Shown piece after piece: positions 55,524-63,220 of a stretch of 64,000 nt of DNA. Made by a program: the position numbers and the translations under genes. Numbering within the stretch: position 1 is the first letter of the stretch; the number at the start of each line of letters is the position of its first letter. The notes beneath the pieces were generated by a model, which had not been told where the DNA came from, did not search any database, and saw nothing but the letters and a program-made list of their open reading frames with translations. The stretch lies in assembly GCF_030503855.1 (NCBI RefSeq), contig NZ_CP129971.1, forward strand, positions 2,053,501 to 2,117,500. Direction: 5' to 3'. The DNA is from Marivirga salinae. Its GTDB lineage: Bacteria; Bacteroidota; Bacteroidia; Cytophagales; Cyclobacteriaceae.

Positions 55524-55937
55524 TTGATAAGAAAGATACTAGTTGGAATTTTATTACTTGCAATTATTGCTGTAATCGGATTTTTTGCTTTTATGGCAAA
55601 TTTCGAGGTATTTGACGAACCAATAGAAACGGAGTTAAAAGTGGAATGTGATTACGAAGGATTACGGAAAGTGAAAATGACCGAAATGACTGGAAATGCA
55701 ACTCTCAATAGTTCAATCCATGTTTATGCCACTACATGCGAATACGATGAAAGTGATGAACATGAATCAATCTTTGTTGCAAGCTCTGGATTTTTAAAAC
55801 CAAAAGATGTGAACTTTGAATGGAAAAGCTTTGACACCTTGACAATCAGATACAATAAAAAGCTTGAGGTTTTCAAACAAAAAGCAAAATCGGAATCTGT
55901 AAATCCCAGTATAATTATTGAGTACATCGAGGAATAG
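55524..55937 (+). CDS. Single-TM hypothetical protein (cassette 5)
   Basis: About 138 residues if the TTG at 55524 starts translation ('LIRKILVGILLLAIIAVIGF'). An in-frame GTG at 55467 lies inside the preceding attC site, which cannot be part of this gene's own cassette (boundary at 55494/55495). TM helix at the N-terminus, then a small extracytoplasmic domain ('VKMTEMTGNATLNSSIHVYA') with two cysteines. No family recognised. Start codon uncertain. Confidence 0.5.
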   Translation: MIRKILVGILLLAIIAVIGFFAFMANFEVFDEPIETELKVECDYEGLRKVKMTEMTGNATLNSSIHVYATTCEYDESDEHESIFVASSGFLKPKDVNFEWKSFDTLTIRYNKKLEVFKQKAKSESVNPSIIIEYIEE

Positions 55938-55944
55938 AAAGCCA

Positions 55945-56096
55945 GTGTACAACATCCTGTATAAATCATGGCTGTTAGTAGGTTATTGTAGCTTCGGCTC
56001 ATTGTAGAAAGCCTGGCAATCCGCAGGATTGCCTCGGTAGTTAACGCAAATTTTTATACTTTTAATCAGCCACGAATTTATACAGTGGCGTTGTGT
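55945..56096 (+). repeat. attC site 5 (152 bp)
   Basis: Opens GTGTACAAC, exact reverse complement of the cassette 5 start GTTGTACAC (55494), and ends GTTGTGT. Arms CCTGTATAAATCATGGCTG and CAGCCACGAATTTATACAG. Same family as attC 3 and 8. Confidence 0.85.
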
Positions 56097-56114
56097 GGCA
56101 TAAAATAAAACAAA

Positions 56115-56696
56115 ATGGATAGATTATTAAAAACAGGTGGACTTCAAACATTTCTAATATTATTCTCACCTTTTCTCTTTATTGTAATTCTAATGTTTGG
56201 AATGACTGGTTCTGGGATTTTTAATAATAACCTATTCATGTTTGCTGGATTTTTTTACGTTTATCCTCAGATGTTCATTTTAACATATTGGCCTTATTAT
56301 GTTTCTAATAAGATAAACGACCAACTGGACGAAAAAGAAAACTTAAAAGGATTAAACACCAGATTTAAGATAGCTAAGATTATTATAATAGGTTGCCTAA
56401 TTGCTGGACTTGTAAATATAGTAGCAATGTATTCCGGAGCATCAGAATCAATAATGCAAGCACTGATGATAGTTTCACTCCCTTTTAATATTGGACAAAT
56501 ATTCATATTGATTAATCTGTTAATAGGGTTCTATACCTTATCTAAAATGATTGAATTAAAAATATCTGGCACAAATAGTTCAGGTAACACATTTGTATTA
56601 TTCTTCTTCATGCCGTTTACAATAGGTATAATTCAAAGGAAAATACGAACCATTTTTGATGAAAATTATAAAACGACCACACAACAAGGTGTATGA
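56115..56696 (+). CDS. Four-TM hypothetical protein (cassette 6)
   Basis: 193 residues with TM helices at ~11-31, ~38-60, ~90-110 and ~118-140 and a short hydrophobic segment near 155-172. The charged loop after TM2 ('NKINDQLDEKENLKGLNTRF') and cytosolic end suggest an inner-membrane protein. No family recognised. Its stop codon lies inside the attC6 R'' box region. Confidence 0.6.
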   Translation: MDRLLKTGGLQTFLILFSPFLFIVILMFGMTGSGIFNNNLFMFAGFFYVYPQMFILTYWPYYVSNKINDQLDEKENLKGLNTRFKIAKIIIIGCLIAGLVNIVAMYSGASESIMQALMIVSLPFNIGQIFILINLLIGFYTLSKMIELKISGTNSSGNTFVLFFFMPFTIGIIQRKIRTIFDENYKTTTQQGV

Positions 56697-56738
56697 TGCA
56701 TACCCTTCGGGATACGCACCATACACAGAACGTTAGAG
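56678..56738 (+). repeat. attC site 6 (61 bp)
   Basis: Opens CCACACAAC, exact reverse complement of the cassette 6 start GTTGTGTGG (56090), and ends GTTAGAG. Arms GTGTATGATGCATACCC and GGGATACGCACCATACAC pair around a small loop. The size is that of a classical 59-base element. Confidence 0.9.
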
Positions 56739-56757
56739 ACAATTAGTCCCAACTAAA

Positions 56758-57240
56758 ATGCAGTCGATAATAGACATAGATAAAGAAAGTTTTAAAACAC
56801 AATTAATTGAGTTAAAGAAAAACCTCAGAAAGGACTCTTTTGGATTCATCAAAGATTTCAACATAAATTTCAATAATGTAGAAATGGTAGAAGATACTTT
56901 TAAGGTTACTCGGAATGCAAATATGCTAAACCCATTTAGAGGTACTGGACAAATTATTGGACAACTGAATGAGTCAAATAAATCCGAAACAATCATAGAC
57001 TATATAGTAAAACCAGAAATTAGCCTAACTCAATATTATATTTTCTTATCGTTGTTCTTTGCGGCTTGGTTGGCATATTCTATTTATTTAGGAGACTTGT
57101 TATTATCTGCAATTGGATTAGTAGCAACAGGACTAATTTTCTTATTTATTTATCTTCTCAATAGATTCCAGATAAATAGTCTAAACAATTATTTTCAGAA
57201 AGTTCTGAACCAAATAAAAACAGGCTCTAACATTCACTAA
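56758..57240 (+). CDS. Two-TM hypothetical protein (cassette 7)
   Basis: 160 residues. The soluble N-terminal part (1-90, 'KDFNINFNNVEMVEDTFKVT') precedes two adjacent TM helices (~97-140) and a short tail. No family recognised. It starts 19 bp after the attC6 R' box and ends inside attC7. Confidence 0.6.
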   Translation: MQSIIDIDKESFKTQLIELKKNLRKDSFGFIKDFNINFNNVEMVEDTFKVTRNANMLNPFRGTGQIIGQLNESNKSETIIDYIVKPEISLTQYYIFLSLFFAAWLAYSIYLGDLLLSAIGLVATGLIFLFIYLLNRFQINSLNNYFQKVLNQIKTGSNIH

Positions 57241-57442
57241 AAATGCATTTGCTTACTGCATCTAGCAAAGTGAAGCGGTAAAACTCCACAAAGCCAAACT
57301 GATGATTTCATTTAGATTTATGGCAAGCATTCAGCTTGGTTTACTTCTTTTCTCTTTCAATTATTGTGGTTATGGTTTGGCTTCGCTACTTTAGTATTTC
57401 ATCAGCGAAGTGTAGCAAACGCATTTTAGCTTCGCGTTAGGT
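57223..57442 (+). repeat. attC site 7 (220 bp)
   Basis: Opens GGCTCTAAC (one mismatch to the reverse complement of the cassette 7 start GTTAGAGAC at 56732) and ends GTTAGGT. Arms and loop resemble attC 2 (AAAAATGCATTTGCT ... GCAAACGCATTTTAGCTT), showing two cassettes with the same site family. Confidence 0.85.
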
Positions 57443-57449
57443 TTTATTT

Positions 57450-58088
57450 ATGAGCCAGAAATTAGAGAAAAATATCACCAAAGTATTTCATGGGGCTTTA
57501 TTAGTATCCTTCCTTACTATTGCTATTCCAATAGTTTTTGCTCTTATAACTAATTACAATCAACCAACTGTAATCATCTGGTACATCGGCTACGCAAACC
57601 TTTTTGTGCTTTGGCCCTTGATTATAATATCTCTCATTGGATCGGTTATTCTACACTTCAAATATCATGGCTTATCTAGAGGAACAGAGAAATCCTCAGT
57701 AAGAGTATTAAGTGCGATTTTGGCAGTAGCGATAGTTTACCTGGGAACTAATGAACTTAAATTCCAAAACAACCAATTGGATGTGACTTTTAAAAACAAC
57801 TCATCTGAAATTATTAAGCATATTAGGTTGTTTGGTAGAGGTGCACTCACTGAACTTGATTCACTTGCACCCTTTTCTGATACAACTGTAATATTCAGAG
57901 GTAAATCAATTCTTAGAAAGATTGATAACGACTATGAAAATGAAGTAACTCTTCTTTACTACACCGATTCAACACATTTCAGACAACCAATCCTTCAAGG
58001 CTTTGGAAGATGGAGAGTATTTAATGGGCCATTTCAACTTAATTTCTATGGTCCTGATTCTGTTGAATTAAACTACTTGAAAAAATGA
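57450..58088 (+). CDS. Three-TM hypothetical protein (cassette 8)
   Basis: 212 residues. TM helices ~18-38, ~46-70 and ~88-105, then an extracytoplasmic domain of ~105 residues ('LDVTFKNNSSEIIKHIRLFG', 'FSDTTVIFRGKSIL'). It starts just 8 bp after the attC7 boundary. No family recognised. Confidence 0.6.
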   Translation: MSQKLEKNITKVFHGALLVSFLTIAIPIVFALITNYNQPTVIIWYIGYANLFVLWPLIIISLIGSVILHFKYHGLSRGTEKSSVRVLSAILAVAIVYLGTNELKFQNNQLDVTFKNNSSEIIKHIRLFGRGALTELDSLAPFSDTTVIFRGKSILRKIDNDYENEVTLLYYTDSTHFRQPILQGFGRWRVFNGPFQLNFYGPDSVELNYLKK

Positions 58089-58089
58089 C

Positions 58090-58242
58090 AAAACCTAACA
58101 TTCTGTATAAATCATGGCTATTAGTAGGTTATTGATACTTCAGTTCTTCATAGAGAGCCCGTCAATCCTGCGGATTGCCTCGGTAGTTAATTGAAATTTT
58201 ATTACTTTTAATCAGCCACGAATTTATAAAGTGGCGTTGTGT
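58090..58242 (+). repeat. attC site 8 (153 bp)
   Basis: Opens AAAACCTAAC, exact reverse complement of the cassette 8 start GTTAGGTTTT (57436), and ends GTTGTGT. Arms TCTGTATAAATCATGGCT and AGCCACGAATTTATAAAG. Same family as attC 3 and 5. Confidence 0.85.
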
Positions 58243-58266
58243 GTAACCTAAAATATTTTCAGAATT

Positions 58267-58956
58267 ATGAAAAAAATTATATGTGTTTTTCTTCTGACAA
58301 TAGTAATATTCTCTTGTAATACTAATGAGGATATAAATCTAGGTACACCAACCACGATTACAGGAAGTGTTAAAGATATTTACAACAATGAAAAAGTCTC
58401 AAACTATAAAATAGTTTTGAAAAAAACATATTACTGTGGAGGAGGGTGGAGTTTTGGTGGGGATGGTATTTGTTCTGAAGAAATTTTAGAGATAGAATCT
58501 GATTTGAATGGTTATTTTGAGTTTGAATTCAACTATTTAATAGAAGACCCTGAAAATGAACGTTACTTTATAAGCAGTAACTATATTAATTACCCTTACA
58601 ATGTTCATAACCAAACAGGAGAAATACAAAGGGGAGAAATAAATAAAATTGATATTGAAGTTTGGAAACCTATCAAAGTAACTCTGAACTTAACTTTAAA
58701 AAATAATCATTCACCTCCATTAATATCTGAAATAAGACAGGATAATGGAAATAAATCTATTTCAGAATTTACATACAGTAAAGATACTACAAGAGAAATA
58801 GGATTATTTATTGAACCTCAACAAGAATCTTCATTAATATTTAGATATAATGAAGATTATTCTAATGGCGGACTGCATCAAATGATCGGCTTAGAATTCA
58901 AATCTTCACTTAATGATACAACTATATATTCAACTGTTGATTGTAATACTTTTTAG
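58267..58956 (+). CDS. Hypothetical lipoprotein with beta-sandwich start (cassette 9)
   Basis: 229 residues. Lipobox 'VIFSC' at ~17. Residues 28-125 ('TTITGSVKDIYNNEKVSNYK', 'DLNGYFEFEFNY') look like a carboxypeptidase-regulatory-like sandwich. The second half is also beta-rich and unassigned. Starts 25 bp after the attC8 boundary. Confidence 0.62.
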   Translation: MKKIICVFLLTIVIFSCNTNEDINLGTPTTITGSVKDIYNNEKVSNYKIVLKKTYYCGGGWSFGGDGICSEEILEIESDLNGYFEFEFNYLIEDPENERYFISSNYINYPYNVHNQTGEIQRGEINKIDIEVWKPIKVTLNLTLKNNHSPPLISEIRQDNGNKSISEFTYSKDTTREIGLFIEPQQESSLIFRYNEDYSNGGLHQMIGLEFKSSLNDTTIYSTVDCNTF

Positions 58957-59038
58957 ATGTTTATAAACTGCACTTAGATTGACTGAAAGACTAAATATCA
59001 GACCCTGAATAGAATAGAGATTAACTAATTGAAAAGGC

Positions 59039-59171
59039 TACACACAACACGAGGCTAAAAACAATGGCGATGTACAGGTAATTAAAAATTTCTCGCTTTT
59101 TATTACCTTTATTTGTGACAGCTAATGAAGTGGTTTAAATCCGCCACAGTTTTTTAGCCCAGTCGTTGGGC
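59039..59171 (+). repeat. attC site 9 (133 bp)
   Basis: Opens TACACACAAC, exact reverse complement of the cassette 9 start GTTGTGTGTA (58236), and ends GTTGGGC. Arms GGCTAAAAACAATGGCG and CCGCCACAGTTTTTTAGCC pair with mismatches. This site and the leader after it fill most of the 310-bp gap. Confidence 0.82.
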
Positions 59172-59266
59172 ATAACACCCACGCATTAAAGAGTAAAAAT
59201 AAAAACTGCAGATATCAGAAAATCTGACATTTATTATTTTACTTGAATTATAGAAATCTGTTTTAA

Positions 59267-60079
59267 ATGAATTTACATAGGTCAATCGGCTATACTTCTG
59301 ACTGGTATCACACGTTCTTATTAAGCCTAATATTGGCAACAACGATTGTAGTCGTTCTAATTTTTCTTCAACCATTTGATATTTACACGAATCAAATAGA
59401 GTATAAAAACATCAAGCTGGTTGGTTATGGTATTTGTATCATCCTACCAATATTATTGATTCATGTTTTAGAAGAGTTTTGGTATAGATTCACACTTGGA
59501 AAATGGCATATTTATCAAGAGCTAGTAATCTTGGTTTTGGGATTTTTATTGATTTCAAGTACTGCCTATTTCTATAATGTTTTAGTTGTCAATGACCTTA
59601 ATATTAAACTGAATCATATGCTGCAATGGTTCACAAACTTCGGTTTACCCTTTGTCCCTATTTTTATTCCATTTTGGGTCTATCTTCGATTAAGGTTTAG
59701 TAAAATTATTGTACAACCAGACATTGATAAAAAGGAAAAGACAATTTCGATAGAAGGGTATAACCAAAATGAAGTAGTAGAATTCCTGGAAAAAGATTTT
59801 CTTATGGCAAGAGCACAATCAAATTATGTGGACATTTACTACATAAAAAATGAATTGCCTAAAAAAGAAATAATCCGATCAAAATTTGTTGATATAAAAA
59901 ATAAAATTCTATCAGCAGAACAAGTCCATAGGTCATACTTAGTAAATCCTTTACAGATAAATCAGATATATGGAAATACCCGTAAAGGTTACATCAAGAT
60001 AACTAAATTGGAAGAAGAGGTTCCTGTATCACCAAAATACTTTTTAGGGATAAAAAAGTATCTGCAAAATCAACCTTAA
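59267..60079 (+). CDS. LytTR-domain transcriptional regulator with membrane domain (cassette 10)
   Basis: 270 residues. Four TM helices in the first 145 residues ('FLLSLILATTIVVVLIFLQP' ... 'FGLPFVPIFIPFWVYL'), a linker, then a LytTR DNA-binding domain at ~165-265 ('FLMARAQSNYVDIYYI', 'IIRSKFVDIKNKIL', 'VHRSYLVNPLQINQIYG'). No receiver domain. Such membrane-anchored LytTR regulators (LytTR regulatory-system type) sense at the membrane and act directly on DNA. It shares a cassette, or a pair of fused cassettes, with the aspartyl-protease-like gene that follows. Confidence 0.85.
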   Translation: MNLHRSIGYTSDWYHTFLLSLILATTIVVVLIFLQPFDIYTNQIEYKNIKLVGYGICIILPILLIHVLEEFWYRFTLGKWHIYQELVILVLGFLLISSTAYFYNVLVVNDLNIKLNHMLQWFTNFGLPFVPIFIPFWVYLRLRFSKIIVQPDIDKKEKTISIEGYNQNEVVEFLEKDFLMARAQSNYVDIYYIKNELPKKEIIRSKFVDIKNKILSAEQVHRSYLVNPLQINQIYGNTRKGYIKITKLEEEVPVSPKYFLGIKKYLQNQP

Positions 60080-60202
60080 AAGTCAAGCTGATTTCACAAC
60101 CTTCAAACTCATCCCAAAAGCTTCAAATCTGTCACTTAGTTTTTTTCATAAAGTAACTGCTCACGTTCTTTACCAGAATACTATTGTAATCTAATTAAAG
60201 AA

Positions 60203-61186
60203 ATGAACAAAAAACTTAAAAATTTATCACTGGCAGCAGTCATCATTCTTGGCCTTTTATTTACCAGCTGGAAGGTCTTTAACTATTATTGGAGAACCAA
60301 AAACACTGTAAGTACATTTAAGAATTTTAAAGAACCTAAAACCGTGAGCTATTCTAATATAAAGTGGGTTTCAGGATCATATGGAGATTTAAAAACGGAT
60401 ATAAGTTCCTTTTTCGTAAAGGTAAAGCTAAATGGTATTGATGATTCTTTCTATATGCAGTTTGATACTGGGACGTCTCAAAGTAAACTCTATGGTAAAA
60501 CTTTAAATGCCTTAAAATTAAAGTATCCTTCTTTTGAGTTCAAAAAAAGTCAGTCTGGTAATTATTGGTTAGAGTCTTCAACCTTATCAATAGGATCCGT
60601 TAGTCTCCAAGCAGACAATTTGTTGGTCTTATCCGAGCTCGGGAGTGCCGAAATAGATAGTTCATTTACGGTGCTAGGTACGATTGGTTATGATGCCATT
60701 TTTGGGAGGAAATTACTACTCGATTTCAAGAAAAATAAATTAGCCATTACAAATCATAACCTCAAAGAGCTAGAATATAAATTTAATGAAATTAAAGGCG
60801 CTAGTGTAAATCAATTCCCAATCTTATTCCCTGCAGAAGTTGATGGTGAGAATGTGCAGCTGACATACGATACAGGCTCTAGCATGTTTCCACTCATCGT
60901 AGATAATCAAAAACTGCAAAATTTAGAAAGCGCTGGATCGATAGATACGTTATGTTGCATAACTAGCTGGGGAAAATCTTATGATTTTTATAGAAGAAAG
61001 TTAAACACTGATATCACGGTAGGAAAATTAATTGAAGAGAAACCTTATGTGTACTCTTCAAATAGTATGTCTCCATATGATTTCTTTCCCAATTGGTTAA
61101 TGATGGGACTAGCAGGAAATAAAATGTTCTTAAATGAAGTGATTTTAATAGATACTGAGAATAATATTTTTGGAATAGGTGAATGA
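60203..61186 (+). CDS. Membrane-anchored aspartyl-protease-like protein with two DTG motifs
   Basis: 327 residues. N-terminal TM anchor (~9-30). Two aspartyl-protease signatures: 'MQFDTGTSQSKLYG' (~91-100) followed by 'LGTIGYDAIFGRKLLLDF', and 'LTYDTGSSMFPLIVD' (~222-230) followed by the hydrophobic 'MMGLAGNKMFLNEVILID'. Two D-T-G motifs in one chain suggest a bilobed, pepsin-like arrangement, whereas most bacterial retropepsin-like proteins have one and dimerise. Both aspartates are present. Periplasmic by topology; substrate unknown. Lies 123 bp after the LytTR gene. Confidence 0.7.
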   Translation: MNKKLKNLSLAAVIILGLLFTSWKVFNYYWRTKNTVSTFKNFKEPKTVSYSNIKWVSGSYGDLKTDISSFFVKVKLNGIDDSFYMQFDTGTSQSKLYGKTLNALKLKYPSFEFKKSQSGNYWLESSTLSIGSVSLQADNLLVLSELGSAEIDSSFTVLGTIGYDAIFGRKLLLDFKKNKLAITNHNLKELEYKFNEIKGASVNQFPILFPAEVDGENVQLTYDTGSSMFPLIVDNQKLQNLESAGSIDTLCCITSWGKSYDFYRRKLNTDITVGKLIEEKPYVYSSNSMSPYDFFPNWLMMGLAGNKMFLNEVILIDTENNIFGIGE

Positions 61187-61193
61187 TATAAAC

Positions 61194-61326
61194 TTTGCCA
61201 ACACTAAATATAGGTCATTAGGCAAATAGTGCTAAATTTCAAAATGATTACATTTAAGAAAATTTGTGCGGATTTGGTGGCTTGGAGCCTTGAAGAGCCC
61301 AAAGCCCTATATTCTTAATGTTGTAG
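61194..61326 (+). repeat. attC site 10 (133 bp)
   Basis: Opens TTTGCCAAC and ends GTTGTAG. The opening matches the reverse complement of the cassette 10 start GTTGGGCAT only partly (ATGCCCAAC expected), so either cassette 10 drifted or an internal site was lost between 60080 and 60202. Arms AACACTAAATATAGG and CCTATATTCTTAATGTT pair approximately. Confidence 0.7.
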
Positions 61327-61355
61327 CCAATAGGGGTACTGTAAAAAAACAGTAA

Positions 61356-62150
61356 ATGAACAAAACTATATTTGAGATTACCAAAATGGACTGTCCTTCG
61401 GAAGAAAACCTAATCCGAATGAAACTGGAAGGAATTTCGAGTGTTGCGAATTTGGACTTTGACATTCCTAATCGAAAATTGACTGTTTTTCACAGAGGAG
61501 AAATTGACCAAATCGAAAAATTCGTTCTCGAATTGAATTTAGGCGGAAAGAAAATTTCAACAGAACAAACCAATCAAACAGAATTTAAAGAAAATACAAA
61601 CCAGAGAAAACTACTTTGGATAGTACTTGGAATCAATTTTTCCTTTTTCCTTATTGAAATGACATCTGGACTAATTTCAAAATCAATGGGATTAGTTGCT
61701 GACAGTTTGGATATGCTCGCAGACTCGTTTGTTTATGGGATCAGTCTGTTTGCGGTTGGCGGAACTTTGTCAAGAAAAAAGCGGATAGCCAAGCTTGCTG
61801 GTTATTTTCAAATAACGCTTGCGATTATCGGATTTGTAGAAGTATTAAGAAGGTTTTTTGGAGCAGAAAAACTACCTGACTTTTCGACAATGATAGTTGT
61901 CTCGATTTTCGCACTTATCGCAAATGGAATTTGTTTGTATTTGCTGCAAAATTCAAAGAGTAAGGACGAAGCTCATATGAAAGCAAGTATGATTTTCACT
62001 TCAAATGATGTGGTTATCAATCTGGGAGTAATAACAGCTGGAGTTTTGGTAAATTGGTTAAACTCTAATAAGCCTGACTTGATAATCGGGACAATCGTTT
62101 TTGGTTTGGTAATTCAAGGAGCAATAAGAATATTAAAACTTGGAAAATGA
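61356..62150 (+). CDS. Cation transporter (CDF-like) with N-terminal metal-associated domain (cassette 11)
   Basis: 264 residues. N-terminal HMA-like domain (1-68, 'ITKMDCPSEENLIRMKL') with one cysteine, then six TM helices (~85-260): 'SFFLIEMTSGLISKSMGLVA', 'DSLDMLADSFVYGISLFAVG' (CDF metal-site D-x3-D in 'DSLDMLAD'), and a second site 'TSNDVVINLGVITAG'. Probable Zn2+/Co2+/Fe2+ efflux of the COG1230-like type. Full-length cytosolic CTD is absent, as is common for this shorter subgroup. The only transporter in the array. Confidence 0.85.
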   Translation: MNKTIFEITKMDCPSEENLIRMKLEGISSVANLDFDIPNRKLTVFHRGEIDQIEKFVLELNLGGKKISTEQTNQTEFKENTNQRKLLWIVLGINFSFFLIEMTSGLISKSMGLVADSLDMLADSFVYGISLFAVGGTLSRKKRIAKLAGYFQITLAIIGFVEVLRRFFGAEKLPDFSTMIVVSIFALIANGICLYLLQNSKSKDEAHMKASMIFTSNDVVINLGVITAGVLVNWLNSNKPDLIIGTIVFGLVIQGAIRILKLGK

Positions 62151-62161
62151 AAAAAATCACT

Positions 62162-62392
62162 GTCTACAACATTATGTGTTATGAAAAGCCATAAGAATTC
62201 CAGCCAACCGTTTGTTCTATAAATTTACACTATTTATTCTAAACTGCTACTGCTCATACACGAGACCCTTAGCGGTAATGTAAGACAACGCGCAAAATCA
62301 ACATTTCACTAACAGACTAATCGAATTCAAAATAAGTTAATTCAAAAAAAAAAGTTGTATTTAGTTGTCGCGTATATTATATTTACGACAAC
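62162..62392 (+). repeat. Eroded attC site 11 and end of the array
   Basis: GTCTACAAC (62162-62170) matches the reverse complement of the cassette 11 start GTTGTAGCC with one mismatch, but no convincing R' box (GTTRRRY) with pairing arms follows. The array therefore ends in a truncated site. The 62171-62360 stretch shows no gene. A clear regulatory palindrome (62364-62392) follows. Confidence 0.6.
62364..62392. promoter_or_regulatory. GTTGTCG-N15-CGACAAC inverted repeat, MarR-type operator candidate
   Basis: Perfect 7-bp arms (GTTGTCG 62364-62370, CGACAAC 62386-62392), 16 bases before the ATG of the VOC gene. It is placed to be bound by the MarR regulator encoded two genes downstream. Confidence 0.55.
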
Positions 62393-62407
62393 AAAAATAT
62401 ATTTACA

Positions 62408-62776
62408 ATGAGACGATTAGAATTTGCATCTTTACAAGTGAGAGACTTAAAAGCATCCACAGAGTTTTACACTCAAAAATTAGGGTTTGAACTTTCTGAA
62501 ATGAATAATCCAGAAGCAACAATTTTCAAATTTAACAAAGGAGAAGCCAGCTTTGCCATAAGAACACCCATTGGAAGTATTGAAAATCAAGAACTTGGGA
62601 ACGGAGTTTCGGTTTGGTTTGCCATTGACGAAAAAATTGAAGATTTAAAAATTCGTCTACAACAAAATGGAGTCACAATTTTGGGCGACATTATGCAAAC
62701 ACCTTTTGGAAAAGCTTTGCACATAAAAGATTTGGACGGCTACAAGCTCACATTTTTGGAACAAACAAATAGTTGA
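62408..62776 (+). CDS. VOC family protein (glyoxalase/bleomycin-resistance fold)
   Basis: 122 residues with both beta-alpha-beta3 modules: 'FASLQVRDLKASTEFYTQKL' and 'FGKALHIKDLDGYKLTFLE'. The metal-ligand positions are partly occupied (H in 'LHIKD', E near the C-terminus; no H in 'FASLQV'), so a binding rather than enzymatic role is possible. First gene of a tight three-gene group (3-bp gap, then 8-bp overlap) with EVE and MarR genes, behind a MarR-type operator. Confidence 0.85.
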   Translation: MRRLEFASLQVRDLKASTEFYTQKLGFELSEMNNPEATIFKFNKGEASFAIRTPIGSIENQELGNGVSVWFAIDEKIEDLKIRLQQNGVTILGDIMQTPFGKALHIKDLDGYKLTFLEQTNS

Positions 62777-62779
62777 AAA

Positions 62780-63220
62780 ATGGGAAGTAGAGAAAACAAA
62801 TATTGGATAATTGTTGCATCAAAGGACCACGTAAAAACAGGAATAGCCGAAGGAATCGCTCAAGCCTGCCACGGAAAAGCATCACCATTGCGTAGAATGG
62901 AAAAGGGAGACTTTGTTATCTATTATTCGGGAAAACAAAGTTTTGGAAAACCCGAAAAATGCCAAGAATTCACTGCAATTGGGGAGGTTGAAGATGACGA
63001 AGTTTATTCTTTTCAAATGACCAAAGACTTTTGTCCTTTCAGAAGAAACATAACTTTTTTTGAAAGTAAAGATATTTCTATATTACCATTAATTGACAGC
63101 TTAGAATTTATAAAAAACAAACAAAAATGGGGCTATCCATTCCGCTCTGGTTTCTTTGAAGTTAACAAACACGACTTCGATTTAATTTCAAACCAAATGT
63201 TAGAAAACACTTATGCCTGA
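62780..63220 (+). CDS. EVE domain-containing protein
   Basis: 146 residues, a single EVE/PUA-like domain: 'YWIIVASKDHVKTGIAEGIA', 'GKASPLRRMEKGDFVIYYSG', 'FTAIGEVEDDEVYSF'. EVE domains bind modified bases in nucleic acids and occur in modification-dependent restriction and RNA-related proteins. Here it is unfused. It overlaps the MarR gene by 8 bp. Confidence 0.88.
   Translation: MGSRENKYWIIVASKDHVKTGIAEGIAQACHGKASPLRRMEKGDFVIYYSGKQSFGKPEKCQEFTAIGEVEDDEVYSFQMTKDFCPFRRNITFFESKDISILPLIDSLEFIKNKQKWGYPFRSGFFEVNKHDFDLISNQMLENTYA

Larger units (their letters stand above)
51027..62170 (+). mobile_element. Integron-type gene-cassette array (attC cluster without integrase in view)
   Basis: Eleven consecutive units, all plus-strand, each made of a 5' GTTnnnn boundary, one or two genes and a palindromic site starting ...AAC and ending GTT.... 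In most units the first 8-10 bases are the reverse complement of the bases opening the unit's own 3' palindrome (e.g. GTTATGCAC with GTGCATAAC; GTTGGCATC with GATGCCAAC; GTTGTACAC with GTGTACAAC; GTTGTGTGTA with TACACACAAC). This matches R' and R'' boxes of attC sites split by cassette integration. porU2 lies directly upstream, so no intI is adjacent. The right end is eroded. By IntegronFinder terminology this would be a CALIN. Confidence 0.85.

Noticed and set aside
53713..58242. Interpretation of the long palindromes as REP elements or MITEs
   Set aside because: REPs or MITEs would not make each unit's first bases complementary to its own terminal repeat, nor leave unrelated genes between identical site families; the attC explanation accounts for both.
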